Source: Alphaproteobacteria bacterium UBA1254
Lineage (GTDB): Bacteria > Pseudomonadota > Alphaproteobacteria > RF32 > CAG-239
NCBI GenBank assembly: GCA_002308495.1
Contig: DBVW01000018.1
Coordinates: 1 to 29,191 of the forward strand
DNA: 29,191 nucleotides
Reading direction: 5' to 3'
Part shown: one piece after another, positions 23,578 through 29,191 of the stretch
Layout: every line of letters starts with the position of its first letter
Numbering within the stretch: the stretch's first letter is position 1
The notes under the pieces: model-generated
What the model saw: only the letters and a program-made list of their open reading frames with translations
The model's database searches: none
What the model was told of the DNA's origin: nothing
Translations under genes and position numbers: made by a program

Positions 23578-24582
23578 ATGAGCAAGAAGATTTTAGTTTT
23601 AGCCGGAGCTTTGGTTTTATTTGCAGGCGAGGCTTTCGCAGGTTGCACAACATATCTATACAACGGTAAAAAAACGCGTTATACGTGTACCTATACAGAT
23701 GGCCACTACTACACATATTATTACGATTCACAAGGTCGGACAAGCTCGTATGTTTATTACGACACAACAAAAACGCTGACACGGAAAAGCGATTATTCAT
23801 ACGATGCTGATGGAACGCAAACGATAACTAAATATACCAGTGTAGAATCTATTGCAAGCAATACGCCGGATGCAAAAACGGAAAATCGTTATGACGAAAA
23901 CGGACATACGACACAAACCACTCAATGGAGCACGCCGGAAGCTGTGGCAAACGATGCGCCGGATAGCAAAGTGGCATACGGTTATGACGATGCCGGACAT
24001 TATACTTCGTATACATACTGGAATTCTGCCGAAGCAGTCGCAAACGATGCGCCGGATGAAAAGCGTCTGTTTACTTATGATGCAAACGGGCGTCAAACTT
24101 CGTATACGAATTATGCTTCGCCGGAATCTGTTGCTAACAATGCACCGGATTATAAAGAAGAAATAGAATATGATGCAAACGGCAATCAGACTTTGTATAC
24201 GAATTATGGTTCAGCTGAGTCTGTTGCCAACAATGCACCGGATTATAAATATGCGGCAACATACGATGAAAACGGCAATCAGACTTCACGCACGGAATGG
24301 CTTTCGGCAGAATCTGTTGCCAACAACGCGCCGGATAGCAAATGGGCAAGGCAATATAATGCTGAAGAAAATATTCGTATGGACGAATATTATGAGAATT
24401 CGGAAGATATTGCCAATAATACGCCGACTGTCCGTTCGTTTTATATGGCGGATGTAGGAAATACGGTTTCTTATGATAAAGACGGTAATTTGATCGGTGC
24501 GGGGGGCGATAATATGTTTATCCGCGATGAACAAGGAAGAGTTGTCAGAATGGGTTCAACATGGTGTTACGAATTAAGATAG
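23578..24582 (+). CDS. secreted protein with tandem YD-like repeats
   Basis: 334 residues. A signal peptide (1-21, KKILVLAGALVLFAGEAFA, cut after AFA) sends it to the periplasm or beyond. Residues 22-74 are Tyr- and Thr-rich. Residues 75-290 are seven tandem units of 30-31 residues; each begins with a YD-repeat-like core (YDANGRQTSYT type) and continues with a helical-looking segment of the type SAESVANNAPDYK. The C-terminal part (SYDKDGNLIG and FIRDEQGRVVRMGSTWC) looks like two more degenerate YD units. Mature Cys at 23, 37 and near the end could form disulfides. The pattern recalls the YD repeats of RHS and teneurin shells, though units there are about 20 residues. It has no toxin domain. 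Twelve bases separate it from the next secreted protein. Confidence 0.85.
   Translation: MSKKILVLAGALVLFAGEAFAGCTTYLYNGKKTRYTCTYTDGHYYTYYYDSQGRTSSYVYYDTTKTLTRKSDYSYDADGTQTITKYTSVESIASNTPDAKTENRYDENGHTTQTTQWSTPEAVANDAPDSKVAYGYDDAGHYTSYTYWNSAEAVANDAPDEKRLFTYDANGRQTSYTNYASPESVANNAPDYKEEIEYDANGNQTLYTNYGSAESVANNAPDYKYAATYDENGNQTSRTEWLSAESVANNAPDSKWARQYNAEENIRMDEYYENSEDIANNTPTVRSFYMADVGNTVSYDKDGNLIGAGGDNMFIRDEQGRVVRMGSTWCYELR
23800..24447 (+). repeat. seven in-gene tandem repeats, about 93 bp each
   Basis: Seven consecutive coding units, the first of 90 bp and the rest 93 bp, in register with codons. The third to sixth share long near-identical stretches such as GAATCTGTTGCCAACAA, pointing to recent unit duplication; the first and last are more diverged. 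This is a coding repeat, not a CRISPR array, since there are no unique spacers. Confidence 0.85.
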
Positions 24583-24594
24583 GAGGATAAGACA

Positions 24595-24996
24595 ATGAAG
24601 ATAAAAACTTTTTTAATAGCTTTCCTGACAGCGACTTTTATTTCGGCAGGGGCTTTTGCGGAAAACAATGAAGAGATCGGAATCGGTTGTAACGGCAAAA
24701 CGGTTACGTATAATGATGACGGAACCGTTACGCTGACATGGGACGACTGGGATGAAGGAACGACATATAATTCTCTTGAAGAAATGTATATGGATTTATA
24801 TGGGTTCGTGCCGGCGGCAACACTTGCCGAAAGCGGGCTGGGTCAATACTTTAATATTTCATCGCCGAACAATAACTCAAACCAAAGCCACAACGGTTTG
24901 GACAGACCGCGCGGACGTTTAATCTACAGCGTTAAAGAGGCAACGGAAGTAACAAAAGAAGGGGCCGTTAATAAGGTCAGATTAAGATACAGATAA
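24595..24996 (+). CDS. small secreted protein (133 aa), function unknown
   Basis: 133 residues with a signal peptide (1-22, KTFLIAFLTATFISAGAFA, cut after AFA). The mature part is acidic at first (ENNEEIGIG), then has CNGKTVTYNDDGTVTLTWDD, which resembles a single YD-like beta unit of the upstream protein, then EGTTYNSLEEMYMDLYGF, a Gly/Asn/Ser-rich linker, and a basic tail RPRGRLIYSV ... KVRLRYR. There is one mature Cys. GGAGG precedes the ATG, and the gene lies 12 bases after the repeat protein, so they are co-transcribed and likely secreted together. No family recognised. Confidence 0.8.
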   Translation: MKIKTFLIAFLTATFISAGAFAENNEEIGIGCNGKTVTYNDDGTVTLTWDDWDEGTTYNSLEEMYMDLYGFVPAATLAESGLGQYFNISSPNNNSNQSHNGLDRPRGRLIYSVKEATEVTKEGAVNKVRLRYR

Positions 24997-25000
24997 ACTA

Positions 25001-25026
25001 AAAAAGAGCGCGGTTGCGCTCTTTTT
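25001..25026. terminator. bidirectional intrinsic terminator
   Basis: Stem AAAGAGCGC / GCGCTCTTT around GGTT, with A residues before and T residues after. It lies between the convergent stops at 24996 and 25027 and probably ends both transcripts. Confidence 0.93.
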
Positions 25027-25560
25027 TTATTCTTTTTGTTCGGCTCTGTTCTTTTCAAGCTTTTTTAAGAGCATATTGCGTTTAAGCCGGCTCAGATGAT
25101 CAATATATAAAATGCCGTCCAAATGGTCTATTTCGTGTTGAAGAACGACAGCTAAATAATCTTCGGCTTCAATTTCTTTTTCAACGCCGTTTTTATCTTG
25201 ATAGCGAACTTTAATTTTTTGATGACGCTCAACGTCGGCTCTTAAGTTCGGCAAAGATAAGCAACCCTCGCAGAAGAAAATCGTTTCTTGAGATTTATAG
25301 ACGATTTCAGGGTTGACCAAACATATCGGGTTGCCTTTTTTATGATTGCCGTTTTCGTCATCTTCCTGTTCGGCATCAATGACAATCATGCGCTTGGAAA
25401 CGCCGACTTGAGGGGCGGCTAAACCGGCACCGTGGTCGGCATACATTGTTTCAAGCATGTCGTCTAAAAATGTGCGGAGCTCGTCATCAAACTTTATGAC
25501 TTTTTCGGTTTTTTGGCGCAAAATCGGATCGGGATATTCATATAAGGGTAAAAGACTCAT
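25027..25560 (-). CDS. def: peptide deformylase
   Basis: 177-residue metalloenzyme that removes the N-formyl group from nascent proteins. The three diagnostic motifs are intact: GAGLAAPQVG (44-53), EGCLSLP (98-104, metal ligand Cys100) and QHEIDHLDG (141-149, ligands His142 and His146, catalytic Glu143). A short insertion EQEDDENGNHKKGN at about 64-77 lies in the loop before the second motif. Length matches type 1B enzymes. It is the last gene of the murF-nrdR-nusB-def operon, three bases after nusB. In most bacteria def is beside fmt; no fmt is seen here. Confidence 0.97.
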   Translation of the reverse strand: MSLLPLYEYPDPILRQKTEKVIKFDDELRTFLDDMLETMYADHGAGLAAPQVGVSKRMIVIDAEQEDDENGNHKKGNPICLVNPEIVYKSQETIFFCEGCLSLPNLRADVERHQKIKVRYQDKNGVEKEIEAEDYLAVVLQHEIDHLDGILYIDHLSRLKRNMLLKKLEKNRAEQKE

Positions 25561-25563
25561 GAG

Positions 25564-26052
25564 CTATTTCCTCAAAGCATGTGCAATTTGATCTAAAAGC
25601 GCGTTAATCATTTTAGGTTCGTTCTTAGAAAAGAAAGCATAGGCCAAATCAACATATTCTTGAATAAGAACCTTTGTGTCAACATCCATGGTGTTTGTGA
25701 GTTCATAAACGGCGCACAGAAGCAAGGCCTGCATGGTGCCGTTCATTTTATCAAAGTCCCACTTTTCGTTTAAATACAGGTTTAAGGATTTTTCAAGACT
25801 TTCTTTTTTTGAATGAACGCCTCTGACCAAGTTTTCAAAATAAACCGTGTCTATCGGGCTGATTTCAACCATTTGCTCGGTATTATTCACGCCTTCTTCT
25901 TCAATGACATAACGTCCGATTTTGCCCTGAACAAAATCTTGAATAACTTCATCAATCGGAAGTTCGCCGAAATGAGCCATATAGACGGCTTGAACAGCAG
26001 CTAAACGGGCGCCTGACTTTTGACGGATTTTTTGAGATACAAACTTTGTCAT
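25564..26052 (-). CDS. nusB: transcription antitermination factor NusB
   Basis: 162-residue all-helical protein that binds boxA RNA with NusE (ribosomal S10) and supports antitermination, mainly on rRNA operons. Family features: an N-terminal basic stretch then RLAAVQAVYMAHFGE, and the C-terminal region NGTMQALLLCAVYELT, DTKVLIQEYVDLAYAFF and AHALRK. Length is slightly above E. coli NusB (139), as in Alphaproteobacteria. It overlaps nrdR by four bases. Confidence 0.92.
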   Translation of the reverse strand: MTKFVSQKIRQKSGARLAAVQAVYMAHFGELPIDEVIQDFVQGKIGRYVIEEEGVNNTEQMVEISPIDTVYFENLVRGVHSKKESLEKSLNLYLNEKWDFDKMNGTMQALLLCAVYELTNTMDVDTKVLIQEYVDLAYAFFSKNEPKMINALLDQIAHALRK

Positions 26053-26537
26053 TTTTTTTCATCCTTATTTTCAATAACCGGTTTGACCAGTTCATCAATC
26101 GTTTTTACAAATTCTTCAAAATCTTTGACTTCTTTAAAGTCTTTATAAACGGAAGCAAAGCGAATATAGGCAATGTTGTCAAGGCGAGACAGGCTTTCCA
26201 TAACGGCCTGACCGATTTCTTTTGTGGTGATTTCGGTTTCGCCGGAGCTTTCAAAACGGCGGATAATAGAATTGACGACCTTGTCCAATCTTTCGGGCGA
26301 AACAGGACGTTTGCTGACCGCAATTGAGATGGACCGATAAAGTTTTTCGCGGTCAAACGGAACGTGTTCACCATTTTTTTTAACAACGGTTAATTCACGC
26401 AACTGAACACGCTCAAAAGTTGTAAACCTTGAGCCGCATTCCGGGCATTCACGCCGACGGCGAACGCAAGTGTCATCATCACTGTTACGCGAATCTTTAA
26501 CGATTGTGTCGTCAAAGCCGCAAAAGGGGCATTTCAT
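26049..26537 (-). CDS. nrdR: transcriptional repressor NrdR
   Basis: 162-residue nucleotide-sensing repressor of ribonucleotide reductase genes. The N-terminal zinc ribbon has Cys3 and Cys6 (MKCPFCG) and Cys31 and Cys34 (CPECGSRFTTFE); an ATP-cone domain follows from about 48 to 138 with VVKKNGEHVPFDREKLYRSI. It binds (d)ATP and NrdR boxes near nrd genes. Length and layout are standard. In many Alphaproteobacteria nrdR is followed by riboflavin genes and nusB; here nusB follows directly with no rib genes. It begins three bases after murF. Confidence 0.97.
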   Translation of the reverse strand: MKCPFCGFDDTIVKDSRNSDDDTCVRRRRECPECGSRFTTFERVQLRELTVVKKNGEHVPFDREKLYRSISIAVSKRPVSPERLDKVVNSIIRRFESSGETEITTKEIGQAVMESLSRLDNIAYIRFASVYKDFKEVKDFEEFVKTIDELVKPVIENKDEKK

Positions 26538-26540
26538 GTT

Positions 26541-27860
26541 TTAACTTCCTTTTTTAATCAGCTCTTCGGTTATTTGATAGAGCATGCTAGAATATCTTGC
26601 TCCCTTTATAAGCAAAATATCTTCATTTTGCAAGAGCTCTTTTAATAAAAATTCATCAAGTCCGTCTTTGCTGTCAAAATAATATTGTTTGATATGAGAG
26701 GGAAGCTCGCGTAACATATCTTTCATTTCGGGGCAAACACCGATGACAATATCAATATTTGTTTTGGACAGGTGTTTGCCGATTTCAATGTGTTTTTCTT
26801 TTGAGTGTTCGCCAAGCTCCGCCATTTTTCCTAAAACGGCGATTTTTCTTTTCTTTGCAGGCATTTTATCAAGCGCCGTGATGGCAAGTTTCATAGCCTC
26901 CGGCTGACCGGAATAGCTGTCATCAATTAAGGTATAGGTGCCGCCTTTTTCAAGTTTTAAGGTGTGTTTTTTGCCTCTGCCGTCCAAAGCGCCGAAATCT
27001 TTGATATATGAGGCGGCTTTTTGAACGTTTAATCCTAAAGCCTCAACAATTTTTAAGGTTGCCCAAGCATTATAATAATGGTTTTCACCTTCGTCTTGGA
27101 GCTCAAAAGAGGCTTTCGGTTGATTGTTTTTGCCGAACAGGAAGATTTTATCCGTTTTTTCTTTGGCTTTTTTCATTAAAACATCGGCAAAGTTTGTGTC
27201 AGCATTAATAACGGCGGGACCGCCTTTTTTAAGACCTTCGAAAATTTCGGCTTTGGCAAGGGCAATATGTTCCAAATCGGGGAAAAACTCGATATGCATC
27301 GGGTAAACATTGGTAATTAAGGCAATATCAGGCTGAACGTAAGAAGTCAGGCGCGAAATTTCGCCTTTAGCGCTCATGCCCATTTCGATGATGGCAAAAT
27401 CGGCAGATAAATCAAGTTTGCAAAGGCTTTCGGGGACGCCGATAAAGTTGTTGTGATTGCCGACGGTGGCATAAACCTTGCCAAAGTGTGATAAAATGAA
27501 CTTAATTTCTTCTTTGGTTGTCGTTTTTCCTGCTGATCCGGTCAAACCGATGAGGGTTCCTTTAAACCCGTTTCTGATATGAGCACCGATTTTACCGTAG
27601 GCATCAAGACAATCACTGACAACGATTTGTTTTTCTTTTTTTGCATCGTTTACGATATGTTCGACAATAACGGCAACGGCGCCTTTATCCAACACGTCTT
27701 TAACGAAGTTGTGTCCGTCAAACTTTTCGCCTTTGACGGCAATAAATAAATCATTTTTTTCTATTGTGCGGCTGTCTGTCGAAATATTGTTGATTTTAAC
27801 ATCGGTTGCGGGGATGTCTGAGCCTAAGATATCAGCAATTTCTTTTAGTGTGATGTTCAT
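26541..27860 (-). CDS. murF: UDP-N-acetylmuramoyl-tripeptide--D-alanyl-D-alanine ligase
   Basis: 439-residue Mur ligase that adds D-Ala-D-Ala to UDP-MurNAc-tripeptide, the last cytoplasmic step of peptidoglycan precursor synthesis. The N-terminal part has ISTDSRTIEKNDLFIAVKGE (UDP-binding domain); the ATP loop is GLTGSAGKTTTKE (105-117), followed by TVGNHNNFIGVP, VYPMHIEFF and ALDGRGKKH. The C-terminal domain has TLIDDSYSGQPEAM (311-322) where most MurF proteins have DDSYNANP. The ATG at 27860 follows GGAAGG; a TTG at 27875 would add only five residues. It opens the operon murF-nrdR-nusB-def. Confidence 0.95.
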   Translation of the reverse strand: MNITLKEIADILGSDIPATDVKINNISTDSRTIEKNDLFIAVKGEKFDGHNFVKDVLDKGAVAVIVEHIVNDAKKEKQIVVSDCLDAYGKIGAHIRNGFKGTLIGLTGSAGKTTTKEEIKFILSHFGKVYATVGNHNNFIGVPESLCKLDLSADFAIIEMGMSAKGEISRLTSYVQPDIALITNVYPMHIEFFPDLEHIALAKAEIFEGLKKGGPAVINADTNFADVLMKKAKEKTDKIFLFGKNNQPKASFELQDEGENHYYNAWATLKIVEALGLNVQKAASYIKDFGALDGRGKKHTLKLEKGGTYTLIDDSYSGQPEAMKLAITALDKMPAKKRKIAVLGKMAELGEHSKEKHIEIGKHLSKTNIDIVIGVCPEMKDMLRELPSHIKQYYFDSKDGLDEFLLKELLQNEDILLIKGARYSSMLYQITEELIKKGS

Positions 27861-27900
27861 GATTTTTCCTTCCAAAATTTGAAAGAAAGTATAAACAATT

Positions 27901-28025
27901 ATTCTTGAAAATATGTTAAAATTATTGAGTGTGTTGCATATTTTTCAGCACATAATGCGGCTTTGCCTTTTTACCACTAAAATCTAGCTAAAATATTCTT
28001 GAAAATGTGATAAAATGTGTTGCAT
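27901..28025. promoter_or_regulatory. two copies of a long motif between murF and hndA (candidate operators)
   Basis: Copy A (27901-27939) and copy B (27995-28025) both contain ATTCTTGAAAAT, then a variable base, TG, another variable base, TAAAAT, and end GTGTTGCAT. Copy A has eight extra bases before GTGTTGCAT. Copy B sits directly on the hndA promoter. Each copy is followed, at different distances, by ATAATGCG. The layout suggests a duplicated promoter or regulator site. Known Rex, FNR or NrdR consensus sequences do not fit well. Confidence 0.5.
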
Positions 28026-28047
28026 TAAGGATTTTTTTTTCTATAAT
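28020..28047 (+). promoter_or_regulatory. promoter of the hnd operon
   Basis: TTGCAT (28020-28025), 16-base spacer and a perfect TATAAT (28042-28047). The start would be near 28054, about 29 bases before the hndA ATG, which is preceded by AGGAGA. Confidence 0.78.
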
Positions 28048-28082
28048 GCGCGCAGATTTAAAATATTGTTTAGGAGAATATC

Positions 28083-28559
28083 ATGGAAAACGAATCTTGC
28101 CTTGGTTGTGAGGTTGGTAATAAATGGCGCAAAAAGCGCGGCTCGCTTATTATGGCTTTGCACGAAATTCAAGGTGTGAAAGGTTATGTTGATTGGAAAG
28201 ATGCGGTGGATTTGGCTAGTGCGATGAATGTGCCTCTTGCACGTATCTATGAAGTTTTAACGTTTTACAACTTTTTTAAGCTTGTTGCGCCGGGTAAGGC
28301 CGTCATTTCCGTCTGCACGGGAACAGCCTGCTATTTGAAAGGCAACGATAAAGTTTTGGAAAAATTTAAATCCGAGCTTAAGATTAAAGAAGGCGAATCG
28401 ACGCCGGACCATTTGTTCCATTTACAATGTGTGCGCTGTGTCGGTTGTTGCGGCCTGGCACCGGTTTGTGTCGTTAACGGCAAGACATACGGTCGTATGA
28501 CACCTGAAAAAGTGCCCGAAATCTTAAACGAATGGCGTGAAGTTTTTAAGGAGGCTTAA
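28083..28559 (+). CDS. hndA: HndA/NuoE-like thioredoxin-fold [2Fe-2S] subunit
   Basis: 158-residue iron-sulfur subunit, NuoE family. It carries one [2Fe-2S] cluster bound by Cys78 and Cys83 (SVCTGTACYLKG) and Cys119 and Cys123 (QCVRCVGCCGLAP). In NAD(P)-linked [FeFe]-hydrogenases and formate dehydrogenases it passes electrons between the flavin subunit and the catalytic subunit. The helical domain ahead of it (residues 25-70, with YEVLTFYNFFKL) is standard. An extra pair of Cys in ESCLGCEVGN at the extreme N-terminus is unusual and might bind metal. AGGAGAATATC precedes the ATG. hydG in the same window supports hydrogenase rather than complex I, but the catalytic subunit is outside the window. 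Confidence 0.9.
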   Translation: MENESCLGCEVGNKWRKKRGSLIMALHEIQGVKGYVDWKDAVDLASAMNVPLARIYEVLTFYNFFKLVAPGKAVISVCTGTACYLKGNDKVLEKFKSELKIKEGESTPDHLFHLQCVRCVGCCGLAPVCVVNGKTYGRMTPEKVPEILNEWREVFKEA

Positions 28560-28562
28560 GAT

Positions 28563-29191
28563 ATGGTAGATATGGCTGAAATTGCAAAGAGATTTGATAT
28601 TCACGAAATTGCAAAAAACAAACTCAATGAGATTGAAAAATATGATGCGCATATTTATTGCTGCCACTCTACAGGCTGTAAGTCTTCGGGCAGTGATGAT
28701 TTGATTGCTTTGATTTCTTCTATTTTAGAAGAAAAAGGCTTAAAAGAGCGTGTTCGTATTGTTGCAACAGGTTGTATGGGGCTTTGCGCACAAGGACCGT
28801 TAATCCGCGTTGAAATCAAAGGCAAGAAAGATATTCTCTTTAAACGTGTTGATTTAGATGCTACACGTGCCATTATGGAAAAATATGTTATTCCGGGACT
28901 TGACGGTGAAGTTACGCTTGATGAAGATTTGAAAAAATATGTGTTGTCGCTTGATCTGCCGTTCTTTACAAAACAAGAAAAGGTTGTTTTGAAAAATGCG
29001 GGACATATTGATCCGGAAGATATTACGGAATATATGGCACGCGGCGGTTATTTGGCTTTGGAAAAAGCTTTAAAGACCATGACACCGCAGGAAGTTGTCG
29101 AAGAAATCAAAAAATCAGGCTTGCGCGGTCGCGGCGGCGGCGGTTTTTCAACCGGTATGAAATGGGAATTTGCGGCCAAAGTACCGACTGT
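28563..29191 (+). CDS. hndC: HndC/NuoF-like NAD(P)- and FMN-binding subunit (5' part)
   Basis: First 209 codons of a longer gene that runs off the right edge. The N-terminal domain (about 25-110) is a thioredoxin-like [2Fe-2S] fold with Cys in YCCHSTGCKSS and GCMGLCAQGP (CX4C then CX3C). After a linker come TPQEVVEEIKKSGLRGRGGG and GFSTGMKWEF, the hallmark of the FMN/NAD(P)H-binding NuoF family. The combination of both domains is typical of HndC/HydB of electron-bifurcating hydrogenases rather than of plain NuoF. It begins three bases after hndA with AAGGAGG upstream, so coupled translation is likely. The hydrogenase catalytic subunit (HydA/HndD) would be expected next. The residues that decide bifurcation lie outside the window. 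Confidence 0.9.
   Translation, partial: MVDMAEIAKRFDIHEIAKNKLNEIEKYDAHIYCCHSTGCKSSGSDDLIALISSILEEKGLKERVRIVATGCMGLCAQGPLIRVEIKGKKDILFKRVDLDATRAIMEKYVIPGLDGEVTLDEDLKKYVLSLDLPFFTKQEKVVLKNAGHIDPEDITEYMARGGYLALEKALKTMTPQEVVEEIKKSGLRGRGGGGFSTGMKWEFAAKVPT

Noticed and set aside
23800..24447. CRISPR-like regular repeats
   Set aside because: Units are in-frame 93-bp coding repeats with gradual divergence; there are no short direct repeats separated by unique spacers.
24134..24534. Several antisense open frames across the repeat gene
   Set aside because: They arise from the repeat composition and have no expression signals or family resemblance.
27934..27956. A second promoter using TTGCAT and CATAAT in copy A of the duplicated block
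   Set aside because: The spacing is only 11 bases, too short for a sigma-70 promoter; it may be a decayed copy.

Overview
The window reads as chromosome of an AT-rich, anaerobic Gram-negative bacterium. The best guess is a fermentative, gut-type alphaproteobacterium, inferred from the rpiB-glyA and nrdR-nusB neighbourhoods, low GC, many secreted or periplasmic proteins, a MacA-type adaptor and [FeFe]-hydrogenase genes. No rRNA or other decisive taxonomic marker is present, so the placement is an inference. Almost every base is assigned: about 31 protein genes, two complete tRNAs, one tRNA cut by the left edge, and four clear intrinsic terminators at convergent gene ends. No insertion sequence, phage, CRISPR array or toxin-antitoxin pair was seen.

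Left part (1-7740): the 5' end of a tRNA, probably tRNA-Pro, then nfo (endonuclease IV) and a surface-polysaccharide locus. The locus has three family-2 glycosyltransferases, a DUF4422 capsule-type glycosyltransferase, UDP-galactopyranose mutase (glf), a CDP-glycerol glycerophosphotransferase and glycerol-3-phosphate cytidylyltransferase (tagD). Together they predict a glycan carrying galactofuranose and glycerol phosphate, a teichoic-acid-like chemistry in an apparently Gram-negative cell. Five genes run on the minus strand; a plus-strand glycosyltransferase closes each end, and both convergent junctions share the same four-base overlap of stop codons.

Middle (7737-16714): rpiB-glyA, a tRNA-Cys/tRNA-Asn pair with its own promoter and terminator, two membrane-anchored TPR proteins of unknown role, a Lon-family AAA+ protease, a short charged ORF (55 aa) with a near-consensus promoter and its own terminator, and an unrecognised 458-residue protein that may be a papain-like cysteine peptidase.

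Hydrogenase maturation and export (16865-23439): a TM1266-type hydrogenase-system regulator followed by hydG, the radical-SAM maturase that makes the Fe(CO)(CN) unit of the H-cluster; then an unknown minus-strand gene; then a MacAB-type export operon (adaptor, ATPase, permease) whose last gene abuts an ADP-ribosylglycohydrolase.

Right part (23578-29191): two small secreted proteins, one with seven tandem units of about 31 residues built on a YD-repeat-like core; a tightly packed minus-strand housekeeping operon murF-nrdR-nusB-def; and, divergently, the first two genes of an NAD(P)-linked hydrogenase/diaphorase (HndA-like, then HndC/NuoF-like, cut by the window edge). With hydG this implies H2 metabolism coupled to NAD(P)H. 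The control region between murF and hndA carries a partly duplicated sequence block that is a candidate operator.
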